Shown here piece after piece: positions 19,429 to 28,705 of a DNA stretch of 64,000 nt. The DNA lies in the NCBI GenBank assembly GCA_030849945.1, contig JAVDKK010000001.1, positions 310,001 to 374,000 on the forward strand, in the 5' to 3' direction. Within the stretch, counting starts at the first letter, position 1; each line of letters starts with the position of its first letter. Both the position numbers and the translations under genes were made by a program. Under the pieces are notes generated by a model. That model was not told the DNA's origin. It searched no databases and saw only the letters and a list, made by a program, of their open reading frames with translations. This DNA comes from Schauerella fraxinea (GTDB taxonomy: Bacteria > Pseudomonadota > Gammaproteobacteria > Burkholderiales > Burkholderiaceae_B).

Positions 19429-20397
19429 ATGAACACCACAATGAAATGGCTGGCGGCCGGCCTCGCCTGGGCGTCGTTCGTCAGTCCTGCCCTCGCGCAG
19501 GAATGGAAGCCAGAGCGCCCCATTGAAATCCTCGTCGGCTTCGCCCCCGGCGGCTCGGCCGACCAGATCGCCCGCCAGCTTGCCAACGCCGTGAAAAGCA
19601 CAGTACCCGTGCCGGTGATCGTGATCAACAAACCCGGTGTGGCGGGCGTACTCGCCGCTCAAGAGGTTGCCAATGCCAAACCGGACGGCTACAAACTGTT
19701 CGTCGGCGGCGGCAGTGAGACGACATCGGTGGGCAATCATCAAAAAATTTCATATGACGCCCGCCGCGATTTCACGCCCATTCTCAAAGCGGCGCGGCTG
19801 CCGTCCGTGCTCGCTGTCAATGTGAATTCGCCGTACAAGACGATGCAGGAATTGATCGCTGCCGCCAAGGAAAAACCTGAAGGCCTCTCGTATGGCTCCA
19901 CCGGCGAAGGCAGCTTGTTTCATTCCACCATGCTCGCGTTCGAGGCCAACAGCGGCTTGCGGTTTCTTCATGTTCCCTACAAGGGTGCCGCTGAAGCCAC
20001 GATGGCGCTGGCGGCCGGTCAACTCGATATGGCGTTCGGCGCGCCTGAAGAAGTGAAAGGCTTGATCGATGGCGGCAAGATCCGGCCGATCGCGGTCTTC
20101 TCCAAAGTCCGCGTAGCATCGCTTCCCAACGTGCCCACCGTGGGCGAGCTCGGCTACCCAGTGGCGCTGGACAACATGAAAGGCTTGATGGCGCCTGCCG
20201 GGCTGCCGGAACCCATTTACCGGTATTTGAATCGCGTGTTTCACGACGCCCTGGATAGCCCCTCGTGGAAGACGTACGCCCAGAGCAGCGGGCTTACTAC
20301 CGACTATGCCGACGGCCCGGCGTTTCAGAAAGAGATCAACGAAAGCTACACCTTGGTCGGCGATTCGCTGGCCAAGATCAAGAGCGCCAAAAACTGA
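19429..20397 (+). CDS. Bug-type TTT substrate-binding protein (2 of 5)
   Basis: 322 residues with signal peptide MNTTMKWLAAGLAWASF...ALAQ. The mature start EWKPERPIEILVGFAPGGSA is the Bug motif; later KPDGYKLF and HVPYKGAAEATMALAAGQ form the ligand loops. GAGGAGA precedes the ATG. It is followed by a reductase gene after 13 bp, and TctB-TctA lie 1.7 kb downstream in the same direction, so this is the best candidate partner for that membrane pair. Confidence 0.93.
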   Translation: MNTTMKWLAAGLAWASFVSPALAQEWKPERPIEILVGFAPGGSADQIARQLANAVKSTVPVPVIVINKPGVAGVLAAQEVANAKPDGYKLFVGGGSETTSVGNHQKISYDARRDFTPILKAARLPSVLAVNVNSPYKTMQELIAAAKEKPEGLSYGSTGEGSLFHSTMLAFEANSGLRFLHVPYKGAAEATMALAAGQLDMAFGAPEEVKGLIDGGKIRPIAVFSKVRVASLPNVPTVGELGYPVALDNMKGLMAPAGLPEPIYRYLNRVFHDALDSPSWKTYAQSSGLTTDYADGPAFQKEINESYTLVGDSLAKIKSAKN

Positions 20398-20410
20398 GGA
20401 ACAGGCAGGC

Positions 20411-21289
20411 ATGACTACCACCGTCGCTAAAACCGTAGGCTTCATCGGGCTTGGCATCATGGGGCGCGGCATGGCCGCATCCCTGCTGCGTCGCGGGTTC
20501 GAGGTCCACGTTCACAACCGCAATCGTTCTGCCGAAAGTGCGTTGATCGACGCCGGGGCGCATGGCGCGGCGTCGCCGGCCGAGATCGGCGCACGAACCG
20601 ACGTCGTCATGTTGTGCCTGTCGGATACCGAGGCCGTCGCTGCCGTGCTGTTTGGCGAGCAGGGGCTCGCCGCTGCGCTTAAACCAGGCAGCTTCATCAT
20701 CGACACCAGTACGATTTCGGCCCAGGCCACACGCGACCACGCACAGCGCCTGGCACAACTAAACGTGACCTTGCTCGACGCACCGGTCAGCGGTGGGGAA
20801 GCGGCTGCGGCGCGTGGCGAGCTGAGCTGCATGGTGGGTGCCAGCACCGAAGCACTCGCGCATTGCCGCCCCTATCTGGACGGCATCGCCAGCCGCGTGG
20901 TGCACGTGGGCGATCCTGGTGCCGGGCAAATCGCCAAGGCCTGCAATCAAATCGCCGTGAGCAGCGTGATGTTTGGCGTCGTCGAGGCGTTTGCCCTGGC
21001 GCGAGCCAATGGGGTCGATCCTGCAGCGGTGCGCGAGGCCCTGCTCGGCGGCGCGGCGCGCAGCGCAGTACTGGAAAAAAATGCCGTTCGACTGCTCGAG
21101 CAGGATTTCAAACCAGGCTTCAAAGCGGAACTGATGCGCAAGGATTTGCGCTTGGCGCAGGCCGCAGCACAGGCTTCTCGAGCCGATCGCGAGATGGCCG
21201 TCGCGCAAGTCATTTTGCAGCGCATCGAAGCGATCTGCGAACGCGGCGATGGCGCACAAGATTGGAGCGTGGTGGGAAAGCAGAATTGA
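20411..21289 (+). CDS. 3-hydroxyisobutyrate dehydrogenase-type NAD(P)-dependent reductase (tartronate-semialdehyde reductase-like)
   Basis: 292 residues from ATG at 20411; the open frame runs back into the Bug gene but that part has no family similarity. The dinucleotide motif is VGFIGLGIMGRGMAASL at the N-terminus. The substrate-binding DAPVSGGEAAAARGELSCMV and the catalytic-lysine region GAGQIAKACNQI (Lys in the family position) are present. The family interconverts beta-hydroxyacids and their semialdehydes. Coupled to the Bug gene upstream, and closed by a strong hairpin. Confidence 0.9.
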   Translation: MTTTVAKTVGFIGLGIMGRGMAASLLRRGFEVHVHNRNRSAESALIDAGAHGAASPAEIGARTDVVMLCLSDTEAVAAVLFGEQGLAAALKPGSFIIDTSTISAQATRDHAQRLAQLNVTLLDAPVSGGEAAAARGELSCMVGASTEALAHCRPYLDGIASRVVHVGDPGAGQIAKACNQIAVSSVMFGVVEAFALARANGVDPAAVREALLGGAARSAVLEKNAVRLLEQDFKPGFKAELMRKDLRLAQAAAQASRADREMAVAQVILQRIEAICERGDGAQDWSVVGKQN

Positions 21290-21326
21290 CCGTACGCAAC
21301 CGCCGTTGCAAACAACCGATCAGATG

Positions 21327-21355
21327 AAATGGCCACCCTTGTGGGGTGGCCATTT
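21327..21355 (+). terminator. hairpin terminator after the beta-hydroxyacid reductase gene
   Basis: A perfect 12-bp stem: AAATGGCCACCC at 21327-21338 and GGGTGGCCATTT at 21344-21355, with a 5-nt loop (TTGTG). It starts 38 bp after the stop codon. The T-run is short (TTT), so termination could work in both directions. Confidence 0.8.
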
Positions 21356-21433
21356 GCCATTCGGGTGTCTTCGTGCGCAGATCGCGGCTCGCGAGATCAA
21401 AGTCGCACCACGCCGGCGATCTACTTTGGACCC

Positions 21434-21604
21434 TTACTTCTCAGCCGTGTCGTCCTTTGCATCGTCTTGCTCATCGTCGGTCTTCAGACGCGGCTTCTTG
21501 CCAGGCTGCACGGCATGCTCGGCATCCGGTGCAATCTCTTCGCCCTGATGCTTTTTCTCTTGAATGACTTTCTTGTCGTGCGCAACGTTACGGGGGTCGG
21601 TCAT
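21434..21604 (-). CDS. small, highly charged hypothetical protein
   Basis: 56 residues from ATG at 21604, with AAGAGGA 6 nt upstream in good Shine-Dalgarno position. The protein is almost wholly hydrophilic (MTDPRNVAHDKKVIQEKK, then a tail rich in Asp, Glu and Lys: DDEQDDAKDDTAEK) and probably disordered. No known domain. The ribosome binding site and distinct composition argue that it is real. It lies antisense between the reductase gene and tctB. Confidence 0.6.
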   Translation of the reverse strand: MTDPRNVAHDKKVIQEKKHQGEEIAPDAEHAVQPGKKPRLKTDDEQDDAKDDTAEK

Positions 21605-22140
21605 GAAGATCCTCTTTACGGTAATGAATCGAAGCACCGCGATTCCAGCGGGGTCACCCTCCCCCTCGCAATGACTGTGCCACGCATCTCCTCTATCCGT
21701 TAGGGAAAATAGCGGGTTGCATTAATACATCACGTCATGATATTTTTCATGCCAGCCATTTGTGAGCCCCGTTGGAAGGTCAGCTGACGCTTTCGACGAG
21801 GATGCGCCACGATAGGTCGCAGCAACCGTCATGTGCCGGCGCTCATCGCGCCAGCTCGTACAACGGTGGCCGATGCCCGCAGACGTAGGCAGCACGCCAC
21901 TTTCGGCACGACATGGGTTCGGCACGCCAAGGCGCGCCTGCCTGCGTCATGCTTTCGATCGCACGGGTCCGTCCCGGCATTTCCATCCCTTTTTCTGACC
22001 TAGGAACCCGGATTCAGCACATCCATAAGCTTTCATTCTGCTTTCTTGGCGCTTTCGGAAACGACAGCAATGATCGACATCAACTAGGGCGTGCATGACC
22101 TACCCAGTCGCGACGCGCCCCAACACAAGGAGACAACCGT
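21605..22140. other. 536-bp intergenic region between the small protein gene and tctB
   Basis: No convincing coding sequence. An AT-rich patch at about 21700-21755 holds TTGCAT (21717-21722) and TATTTT (21741-21746) with an 18-bp spacer, a weak sigma70-like pair on the plus strand. The same patch could also serve the small gene on the minus strand. I see nothing else. Confidence 0.35.
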
Positions 22141-22599
22141 TTGGTTAGAAACAGACAAGACTTCTGGTCTGGGGCGATGTTTATCGCCCTGGGTGGCGCC
22201 TTCGCGCTCAAGGCCACCAGCTACAGCATGGGCACGGCTGCCCGCATGGGCCCAGGCTATTTCCCGTTTTGGCTGGGCATCGTCCTGGCATTGATGGGCG
22301 CCGTTGTATTGATGACCTCGCTCGCCAAACGCGCGCCCGAAACCGAGATCACCCGCTTCGACTTCCGCATCCTCCTCCTGGTCGTCGGTTCGGTCACGCT
22401 ATACGGCTTCGTGCTGCGCCCGCTCGGGTTGTACCTCTCCGTTTTTCTGCTGGTGCTCGTCAGCAGTTTCGCCAGCCACGAGTTCAACTGGAAAGTCGCC
22501 ATCGCAAACGGCCTCTTCCTGGTGTTGTTCTCCTATGTGGCCTTCATTCGTGGGCTGGGATTGATCTTCCCGCTTTGGCCCGCTGCACTGAGCTACTAA
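22141..22599 (+). CDS. tctB: TctB family small membrane subunit of a TTT transporter
   Basis: 152 residues, four predicted membrane helices, typical for TctB: FWSGAMFIALGGAFALKA, then GPGYFPFWLGIVLALMG, VVGSVTLYGFVLRP and a last hydrophobic pair. The start is a TTG with AAGGAG 8 nt upstream; the first ATG is 36 bp later, inside the first helix, so TTG is preferred. It is followed by tctA after 10 bp. TctB works with TctA in the inner membrane and receives substrate from a Bug/TctC protein. Confidence 0.85.
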   Translation: MVRNRQDFWSGAMFIALGGAFALKATSYSMGTAARMGPGYFPFWLGIVLALMGAVVLMTSLAKRAPETEITRFDFRILLLVVGSVTLYGFVLRPLGLYLSVFLLVLVSSFASHEFNWKVAIANGLFLVLFSYVAFIRGLGLIFPLWPAALSY

Positions 22600-22609
22600 G
22601 GAACCCACC

Positions 22610-24115
22610 ATGGAATTGATGGACAACCTCATGCTGGGGTTCTCGGTTGCCTTTACGCCCGAAAACCTCACCTATGCATTTCTTGGCTGCCTGCTGGGCA
22701 CGCTGGTCGGCGTACTGCCCGGTCTGGGTCCCGTGCCCACCATCGCAATGCTGCTGCCGATCACCTACGTGCTGCCGCCGATTGCCGGGCTCATCATGCT
22801 GGCCGGCATCTACTACGGCACGCAATATGGCGGGTCGACGACTGCCATTCTGGTCAATCTACCAGGCGAGACGTCGGCCGTGGTGACTGTGCTCGACGGC
22901 CACCAGATGGCCCGCAACGGCCGCGCGGGCGCCGCGCTTTCCATTGCAGCCATCGGCTCGTTTTTCGCAGGCAGCGTGGCCACCGTATTGATTGCGGCGT
23001 TCGCCCCGCCATTGGCGGAAGTGGCGTTCGCTTTCGGCCCAGCGGAGTATTTTTCGTTGATGGCCCTGGGGCTGATCGGTGCCGTGGTGCTCGCATCCGG
23101 GTCGCTCTCCAAGGCGATCTGCATGATCCTGCTTGGGCTGCTGCTCGGCATGGTGGGCACCGACGTGAACTCGGGCGTTGCACGCTACGACTTCAGCATT
23201 CCCGAACTGCAGGACGGCATCGACTTCGCCATCGTGGCGATGGGGGTGTTCGGCTTGGCCGAAATCATGGCCAACCTGGAGCTCAAAGAGCAGCGGGTCG
23301 AGATCGCCGACAAGGTCGGGTCGCTTTATCCCAGCAAGCAGGAGTTCAAGGAATCGTGGCCCGCCGTGGTGCGCGGCACGGCGCTGGGGTCGGCACTCGG
23401 GATCTTGCCCGGCGGCGGATCGGTACTCTCCGCGTTTGCCTCCTACACGTTGGAAAAGAAGATCTCCAAGCATCCGGAGCGTTTCGGCAAGGGTCACCCT
23501 GCCGGCTTGGCGGGACCGGAGTCGGCCAACAACGCCGGCGCGCAAACCTCGTTCATCCCCTTGCTCACGCTCGGTATCCCGGGCAACGCCGTGATGGCGC
23601 TGATGGTGGGCGCGATGACGATTCACAACATTCAGCCCGGCCCGCAAGTGATGACCAGTCACCCGGAATTGTTCTGGGGCCTGATTGCATCGATGTGGAT
23701 CGGCAACCTGATGCTGGTGGTACTCAACCTGCCGCTGATCGGCATTTGGGTGAAGCTGTTGCGCGTGCCTTATCGCATGCTCTTCCCCGCAATTCTGGTG
23801 TTCTGCACGATCGGCGTGTACTCGCTGAACTACAACGTGTTCGACATCTTCATGTTCGCGGTGTTCGGCGTGGTCGGTTATGTGTGGAGCAAGCTCAAAT
23901 GCGAAGGCGCACCTCTGCTGCTCGGCTTGGTGTTGGGCCCCATGATGGAAGAGAATTTCCGTCGGGCGCTTTTGCTGTCGCGCGGCGACTACACCACGTT
24001 CGTCACGCGGCCGCTTTCCGCTTCGCTGCTCGCCGCCGCCGCCATTCTGCTGGTACTGGTGACGCTGCCTTCCCTGCGCAAGAAACGCGATGAGGCCTTC
24101 GTCGAAGAAGACTGA
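22610..24115 (+). CDS. tctA: TctA family large membrane subunit of a TTT transporter
   Basis: 501 residues, about 11-12 membrane segments. Signature regions of TctA: GCLLGTLVGVLPGLGPVPT near the N-terminus, YYGTQYGGSTTAILVNLPGE, and the second internal copy GTALGSALGILPGGG with PESANNAGAQTSFIPLLTLG. These Gly-rich duplicated loops form the substrate path. Co-transcribed with tctB and closed by a rho-independent terminator. No tctC is directly attached; the Bug protein at 19429 is the nearest. Confidence 0.95.
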   Translation: MELMDNLMLGFSVAFTPENLTYAFLGCLLGTLVGVLPGLGPVPTIAMLLPITYVLPPIAGLIMLAGIYYGTQYGGSTTAILVNLPGETSAVVTVLDGHQMARNGRAGAALSIAAIGSFFAGSVATVLIAAFAPPLAEVAFAFGPAEYFSLMALGLIGAVVLASGSLSKAICMILLGLLLGMVGTDVNSGVARYDFSIPELQDGIDFAIVAMGVFGLAEIMANLELKEQRVEIADKVGSLYPSKQEFKESWPAVVRGTALGSALGILPGGGSVLSAFASYTLEKKISKHPERFGKGHPAGLAGPESANNAGAQTSFIPLLTLGIPGNAVMALMVGAMTIHNIQPGPQVMTSHPELFWGLIASMWIGNLMLVVLNLPLIGIWVKLLRVPYRMLFPAILVFCTIGVYSLNYNVFDIFMFAVFGVVGYVWSKLKCEGAPLLLGLVLGPMMEENFRRALLLSRGDYTTFVTRPLSASLLAAAAILLVLVTLPSLRKKRDEAFVEED

Positions 24116-24142
24116 CGCCTCACGCAAAAAGTTGGCTCTTGG

Positions 24143-24177
24143 CCTGGTCTCGCTCACGCGAGTTCCAGGTTTTTTTT
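24143..24177 (+). terminator. rho-independent terminator after tctA
   Basis: Stem CCTGG (24143-24147) plus CTCGC (24149-24153), a 4-nt loop TCAC, then GCGAG (24158-24162) and CCAGG (24165-24169), followed by eight Ts (24170-24177). It starts 27 bp after the tctA stop. Confidence 0.9.
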
Positions 24178-24252
24178 GCGCACGCTGCCGACGTCATGGA
24201 CGTTGCTGGGCGTTGTCAGCAGGCGATCGCCGCTGACGTAGCCCGGGCGCCA

Positions 24253-25098
24253 TCACACCGCCAACAGCACCTTTGTCAGCAGGTCCGGATGTGTGATGTG
24301 CGCTTCGTGTGGCGCAGCGATATCCACCCAATTCCAGCCCTTTTGCGACTTCACCAGCTTGCGCGAATCCTCGAGCACCGGCAGTTCAGGCGAGGTGCAG
24401 TGGATGTAGGTGCGCGGCCGTCCATTGCCTACGGGATGCTTGAGCTGCAACGGTGTGGTGTAGCTGGCCAACGGATGCGGCGTCAGGCGGCGCGTCACCC
24501 AGTCGTGGTCGGGCGTCCCCACGTTGAAACCCCATGCGGCGGGCAGCGGCGTAGGCACCGGCACAGCCAGACCGCCGGTAGCCGCGGACGCGGCTGCAAT
24601 ACGCGCATCGGCATCGGCCTTGGGGTAATTCGAGAACGCGGTCTGACCGCTTTCGAGCACGATCGAGTCGAAGTAGACCAGATGCGCGATGCGATCGGGG
24701 ATGCGGTCGGCCACGCCGGTAATCGGTATACCGCCGAAGCTGTGTCCCACCAGAATCACATCAGTCAATTCTTCGGTCTCGATCACGGCCACCAGATCGT
24801 CAATGAATGTGTCGATGGTGATGCCTTTGTTGATCAGATGCGCGCGATCGCCCATGCCGGTGTAGCTGGGCGCAAACACATCGTGGCCGGCCTGGCGCAG
24901 CCGTTCGGCCACCGGCCGCCAGCACCACCCGCCATGCCACGAACCGTGCGCAAGCACGTAGGTTTTCTTGCCGCCGCGCGCGGGCGTGGCCGAAGAAGAT
25001 GAGGAAGCGGATTGCCCGGTAGCGGCATGCGCCGCCCCAGCAGCAACGGCAAAGGTAGCGCCAGCGGCCATGGAAAGGAAGTTTCTGCGTAATGTCAT
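24253..25098 (-). CDS. Tat-exported alpha/beta-hydrolase
   Basis: 281 residues. The N-terminus MTLRRNFLSMAAGATFAVAA carries a twin-arginine motif (LRRNFL) and a hydrophobic core ending at AHA-A, so folded export is likely. The catalytic domain begins with KTYVLAHGSWHGGWCW (oxyanion HG), with the nucleophile in VGHSFGG (Ser120) and the His in PHEAHITHPD. This pattern resembles salicylate-esterase/hydroxynitrile-lyase-like hydrolases common in Burkholderiales. The substrate is unknown. It follows metY on the same strand by 23 bp and may share its transcript. Confidence 0.88.
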   Translation of the reverse strand: MTLRRNFLSMAAGATFAVAAGAAHAATGQSASSSSSATPARGGKKTYVLAHGSWHGGWCWRPVAERLRQAGHDVFAPSYTGMGDRAHLINKGITIDTFIDDLVAVIETEELTDVILVGHSFGGIPITGVADRIPDRIAHLVYFDSIVLESGQTAFSNYPKADADARIAAASAATGGLAVPVPTPLPAAWGFNVGTPDHDWVTRRLTPHPLASYTTPLQLKHPVGNGRPRTYIHCTSPELPVLEDSRKLVKSQKGWNWVDIAAPHEAHITHPDLLTKVLLAV

Positions 25099-25121
25099 GA
25101 TCGTGGACTTATCTTAAAGTA

Positions 25122-26417
25122 CTAAACGGCGGCGAGCGCCTGCTTGAGATCGGCGAGCAAGTCATCGATATGTTCGATGCCGACCGACAGGCGTACCGTT
25201 TCTTCTTTCACACCCGTGCGCGCCAGCTCTTCGGCATTCAACTGGCGATGTGTGGTGGAAGCCGGATGCGTTGCGAGCGACTTGGCGTCGCCGATATTGA
25301 CCAGGCGTGTGAAGAGCTTGAGCGCATCCTGGAATCTGGCGCCACCTTCGCGCCCGCCCTGCACGCCAAACGTGAGCAAGCCGGGCGCTTTGCCCGACAG
25401 GTACTTCGCGACCAGCGCATGGTCGGGATGCGACGGCAACCCGGCAAAGTTCACCCACTGCACCTTGGCGTGTGCTTCCAGGAACGTGGCGATCTTGAGC
25501 GCATTCTCGGTGATGCGATCCACGCGCAGCCCCAACGTCTCGATGCCTTGCAGGATCAGAAACGCATTGAACGGCGAAATCGCTGCCCCGGTGTTGCGCA
25601 ACGGCACCACACGCGCCCGGCCGATATAGGCCGCCGGACCGAACGCTTCCGTGTACACCACACCGTGATAGCTCACGTCGGGTTCGTTCAATCGCTTGAA
25701 CCGCGCTTTGTGCTCGTGCCACGGAAATGTGCCGGCGTCGACAATCGCGCCGCCCAGACTCGTGCCGTGGCCGCCGAGATACTTGGTCAACGAGTGCACG
25801 ACGATGTCGGCGCCATGCTCGATGGGGCGCAGCAGGTAAGGCGACGGCACTGTGTTGTCCACGATCAGCGGCACGCCGTGTCGATGCGCCACCTCGGCAA
25901 GCGCGGCAATGTCGGTCACGTTGCCCAGCGGATTGCCCACCGACTCGGCAAAGATGGCCTTGGTGTTCTCGTCGATCAATGCAGCAAAGGATTCGGGCTG
26001 ACGCGCATCGGCGAAGCGTGTGGTGATCCCGAACTGCGGAAGGGTGTGGGCAAACAGGTTGTAGGTGCCGCCATAGAGCGCGCTGGCCGAGACGATGTTG
26101 TCGCCCGCTTCCGCGATCGTCTGAATGGCATACGTGACGGCGGCCTGGCCCGAGGCCAGCGCCAGGGCGGCAATACCGCCCTCGAGTGCCGCCACACGTT
26201 GCTCCAGCACGTCCTGCGTGGGATTCATGATGCGGGTGTAGATGTTGCCCGGCACCTTCAGATCGAACAGATCGGCCCCGTGCTGGGTATCGTCAAACGC
26301 GAACGCCACCGTCTGATAGATAGGCACGGCGACGGCGCGCGTGGTGGGATCCGGCTGGTAGCCGCCGTGCACGGCAATCGTTTCCAGCTTCCAGTTCGGT
26401 TGATTGGGGTCCGACAT
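25122..26417 (-). CDS. metY: O-acetylhomoserine sulfhydrylase (aminocarboxypropyltransferase)
   Basis: 431 residues, the length typical of MetY rather than the shorter MetB/MetC. It makes homocysteine from O-acetylhomoserine and sulfide with PLP. Motifs: VPIYQTVAFAFDDTQHGADLF and IYTRIMNPTQDVLE at the N-terminus, ALASGQAAV for PLP phosphate, LIVDNTV (Asp), and HSLTKYLGGHG with the Schiff-base Lys212. AGGAG lies upstream of ATG 26417. It diverges from mqo. No other methionine genes are nearby. Confidence 0.95.
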   Translation of the reverse strand: MSDPNQPNWKLETIAVHGGYQPDPTTRAVAVPIYQTVAFAFDDTQHGADLFDLKVPGNIYTRIMNPTQDVLEQRVAALEGGIAALALASGQAAVTYAIQTIAEAGDNIVSASALYGGTYNLFAHTLPQFGITTRFADARQPESFAALIDENTKAIFAESVGNPLGNVTDIAALAEVAHRHGVPLIVDNTVPSPYLLRPIEHGADIVVHSLTKYLGGHGTSLGGAIVDAGTFPWHEHKARFKRLNEPDVSYHGVVYTEAFGPAAYIGRARVVPLRNTGAAISPFNAFLILQGIETLGLRVDRITENALKIATFLEAHAKVQWVNFAGLPSHPDHALVAKYLSGKAPGLLTFGVQGGREGGARFQDALKLFTRLVNIGDAKSLATHPASTTHRQLNAEELARTGVKEETVRLSVGIEHIDDLLADLKQALAAV

Positions 26418-26895
26418 TGTTTTTGCTCCTCATGTTGCTCGGTCGTCTGCTGCACCGCCCTTGCCAGAAGCGCAGGCCGTCGAAGTGGGCAAAGTCTACG
26501 AGGAATGCCGGTTTGCACTCAGTTTGATTACTTATATGTATATGGACGGCCGCAACGGCGCCGCTGTCTTTTCTGAAAGTCGACGCCATCCAGGCATTGG
26601 CGTCGCCCACTCCTGCGGCGTGCATCCGCCAAGCACGGGTATACCCCTACAGATAAAGCGTGTTTTCGAGGGATTAAATCCACTCTTGCTAAAATGTTGC
26701 GGCGCAACCTAACCGTTGCAAGATCGAACGCATTTTTCTGGGCGCTGCTGTTACACGGTTTTTGAGCTGTTTTGTGCCGTGTGGCCTCCGTGCGCCGCCT
26801 ATGGATCGTTGTTTCTGCAGGCCCTCACCGGCCGAGGATGCCATGCGTCCGCGTGCAAAGCCACGCCCACTCTCTTTCTAGACATCCCGGAAGTT
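26418..26895. other. 478-bp divergent intergenic region between metY and mqo
   Basis: No gene recognised. An open frame continuous with mqo runs back to 26716 but is Cys-rich and unlike the family, so I treat it as untranslated. It contains the mqo promoter candidate described separately. I found no known riboswitch on the metY side. Confidence 0.5.
26687..26708 (+). promoter_or_regulatory. candidate extended -10 promoter of mqo with an adjoining palindrome
   Basis: TGCTAAAAT (26687-26695) fits an extended -10 element; no good -35 is visible. Immediately after it is GTTGCGGCGCAAC (26696-26708), an inverted repeat with 5-bp arms across the expected start of transcription. The leader to the mqo ATG would be about 190 nt. 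Confidence 0.35.
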
Positions 26896-28599
26896 ATGAA
26901 AAAAATCCTTAAAACACTAGCGGGGCTCATCGTGGTCCTCGCGGTGGTCGCCGTGGTTTTCCTCTACTGGCCGCTGTACAAGGGCTCGCCCCCGAAAGCC
27001 GATAACGAACAACCGGTGGACGTGGTTCTGATCGGCGGCGGCGTGATGAGCGTTACCTTGGCGACGTATCTCCAAGAGCTCGAGCCGGGCTGGAAGATGA
27101 AGCTGTTCGAACGCATGGATGGCGTTGCGATGGAAAGCTCCGACGGCTGGAACAACGCCGGTACGGGTCACTCGGCGTTTGCCGAACTGAACTACACGCC
27201 CGAGCTCGAAGATGGTTCGATCGAAACCAAGCGCGCGGTCGGCATTGCCGAGCAGTTCGAGGTGTCGCGCCAGTTCTGGTCGCATCAAGTAAAGCGCGGC
27301 CATCTGCAAGAGCCGTCGGCTTTCATCAATCCCACGCCGCACATGAGCTTCGTCTGGGGCGATGAAAACATCGAATACCTGCGCAAGCGTCACGCGGCGC
27401 TGATTAAGAACCCGCTCTTCTACGGCATGGAATTTACCCAGGATCAAGAACAGATCCGCAAGTGGGCCCCGTTGATGATCGAAGGCCGCGACCCCAAGCA
27501 AAAGCTCGCCGCGACCTACATGCCACTGGGCACCGACGTGAACTTTGGCGTGATCACGCGCGAACTCACGAAGTCGTTGCAGACCAACCCGAACTTCGAA
27601 CTGCAACTCGGCCACGAAGTGCGCGGCCTGCATCAAAACGACGACAAGACCTGGAACGTCACGGTACACGACCTGAAGTCGGGTAACGATACGACGATCA
27701 AATCGAAGTTTGTGTTTATCGGCGCCGGTGGCGCCTCGCTCAAGCTCCTGCAGATGTCCGGCATTCCGGAGTCCAAGGACTATGCCGGCTTCCCTGTGGG
27801 CGGTCAATTCCTGGCCTTCGAATCGCCGGAAATCAGCGCGCGTCATAACGTGAAGGCGTATGGCAAAGCCGAAGCCGGCTCGCCGCCGATGTCGGTACCG
27901 CACCTGGATGCACGCAAGCTGGACGGCAAGCCGGTCACGCTCTTCGGGCCCTTCGCACTCTTCAGCACCAAGTTCCTGAAGGAAGGCTCGTGGTTCGATC
28001 TGTTCTCGTCGGTCAACCACAACAACGTGGCGGGCATGCTCGCCGTGGGTTCGGAAAACCTGGATCTGGTGCGCTATCTGGCACAGCAAGCCGCGCTGAC
28101 CGACGAAGACCGTCACGCCGAATTGATCAAGTACTTCCCTGAAGCCAAGCGCAGCGACTGGAAACTGGTCACGGCCGGACAGCGCGTGCAGGTCATCAAG
28201 CGCGATCCGCAGAAAGGCGCCATCTTGCAATTTGGCACCGAAATCGTGACCGACAAGGAAGGCACCATCGCCGCATTGCTGGGCGCATCGCCCGGTGCCT
28301 CGACGTCGCCCCCGATCATGCTGAACGTGCTGGCCAAGGCTTTCCCCAAGGAAATGGCCGCCGGCTGGCAAACGCGCTTGAAGGAAATCGTGCCTTCGTA
28401 CGGCCGCAAGATCAACGAGAGCCCCGCGCTCACGAACGAGATTCGCCGCATGACGAGCGATGCGTTGAAGCTGCCCTACCTCACGGTGCCGGACGCCGCC
28501 TCGGCGGGCTTGGCCCCCCAGCCCTCGGCTGATCCCAAGATCACGCCGAAGCCGTCGGATAAAAGCGACCGCACGAATGTGGAACTGCAAGCGCTGTGA
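26896..28599 (+). CDS. mqo: malate:quinone oxidoreductase
   Basis: 567 residues from ATG 26896. Oxidises malate to oxaloacetate and passes electrons to quinone at the inner membrane, bypassing NAD malate dehydrogenase. Residues 1-32 (MKKILKTLAGLIVVLAVVAV...) form a membrane anchor absent from the standard E. coli protein. The FAD fold follows as VDVVLIGGGVMSVTLATYLQ, then the family signature SSDGWNNAGTGHSAFAELNY and KFVFIGAGGASLKLLQ, and the late PVGGQFL. A longer frame upstream (to 26716) is not used. The C-terminal tail of about 30 residues is Pro/Ser/Lys-rich. Confidence 0.95.
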   Translation: MKKILKTLAGLIVVLAVVAVVFLYWPLYKGSPPKADNEQPVDVVLIGGGVMSVTLATYLQELEPGWKMKLFERMDGVAMESSDGWNNAGTGHSAFAELNYTPELEDGSIETKRAVGIAEQFEVSRQFWSHQVKRGHLQEPSAFINPTPHMSFVWGDENIEYLRKRHAALIKNPLFYGMEFTQDQEQIRKWAPLMIEGRDPKQKLAATYMPLGTDVNFGVITRELTKSLQTNPNFELQLGHEVRGLHQNDDKTWNVTVHDLKSGNDTTIKSKFVFIGAGGASLKLLQMSGIPESKDYAGFPVGGQFLAFESPEISARHNVKAYGKAEAGSPPMSVPHLDARKLDGKPVTLFGPFALFSTKFLKEGSWFDLFSSVNHNNVAGMLAVGSENLDLVRYLAQQAALTDEDRHAELIKYFPEAKRSDWKLVTAGQRVQVIKRDPQKGAILQFGTEIVTDKEGTIAALLGASPGASTSPPIMLNVLAKAFPKEMAAGWQTRLKEIVPSYGRKINESPALTNEIRRMTSDALKLPYLTVPDAASAGLAPQPSADPKITPKPSDKSDRTNVELQAL

Positions 28600-28642
28600 T
28601 TTTGAAGCGTAAGCCCCGGGGTTAAGTTCACTGCCCCAAAGA

Positions 28643-28678
28643 AATCGGCCCCTTCGATATGAAGCGGCCGATTTTTTT
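28643..28678 (+). terminator. rho-independent terminator after mqo
   Basis: AATCGGCC (28643-28650) pairs with GGCCGATT (28666-28673), with an inner CTTC/GAAG stem and a GATAT loop; a T-run covers 28672-28678. It lies between convergent genes and could serve both. Confidence 0.88.
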
Positions 28679-28705
28679 ATGCCTCTGCGCGTGTGCCGGT
28701 TGGCC

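Noticed and set aside
20306..20410. Longer N-terminus for the beta-hydroxyacid reductase
   Set aside because: The added part overlaps the Bug gene; the dinucleotide-binding motif begins right after ATG 20411.
21913..22098. Small open frame upstream of tctB
   Set aside because: No ribosome binding site, no domain and unremarkable composition.
26716..26895. 60 additional residues at the N-terminus of Mqo
   Set aside because: The extension is Cys-rich and unlike the family, while ATG 26896 is followed by a clear membrane anchor and preceded by GGAAG.
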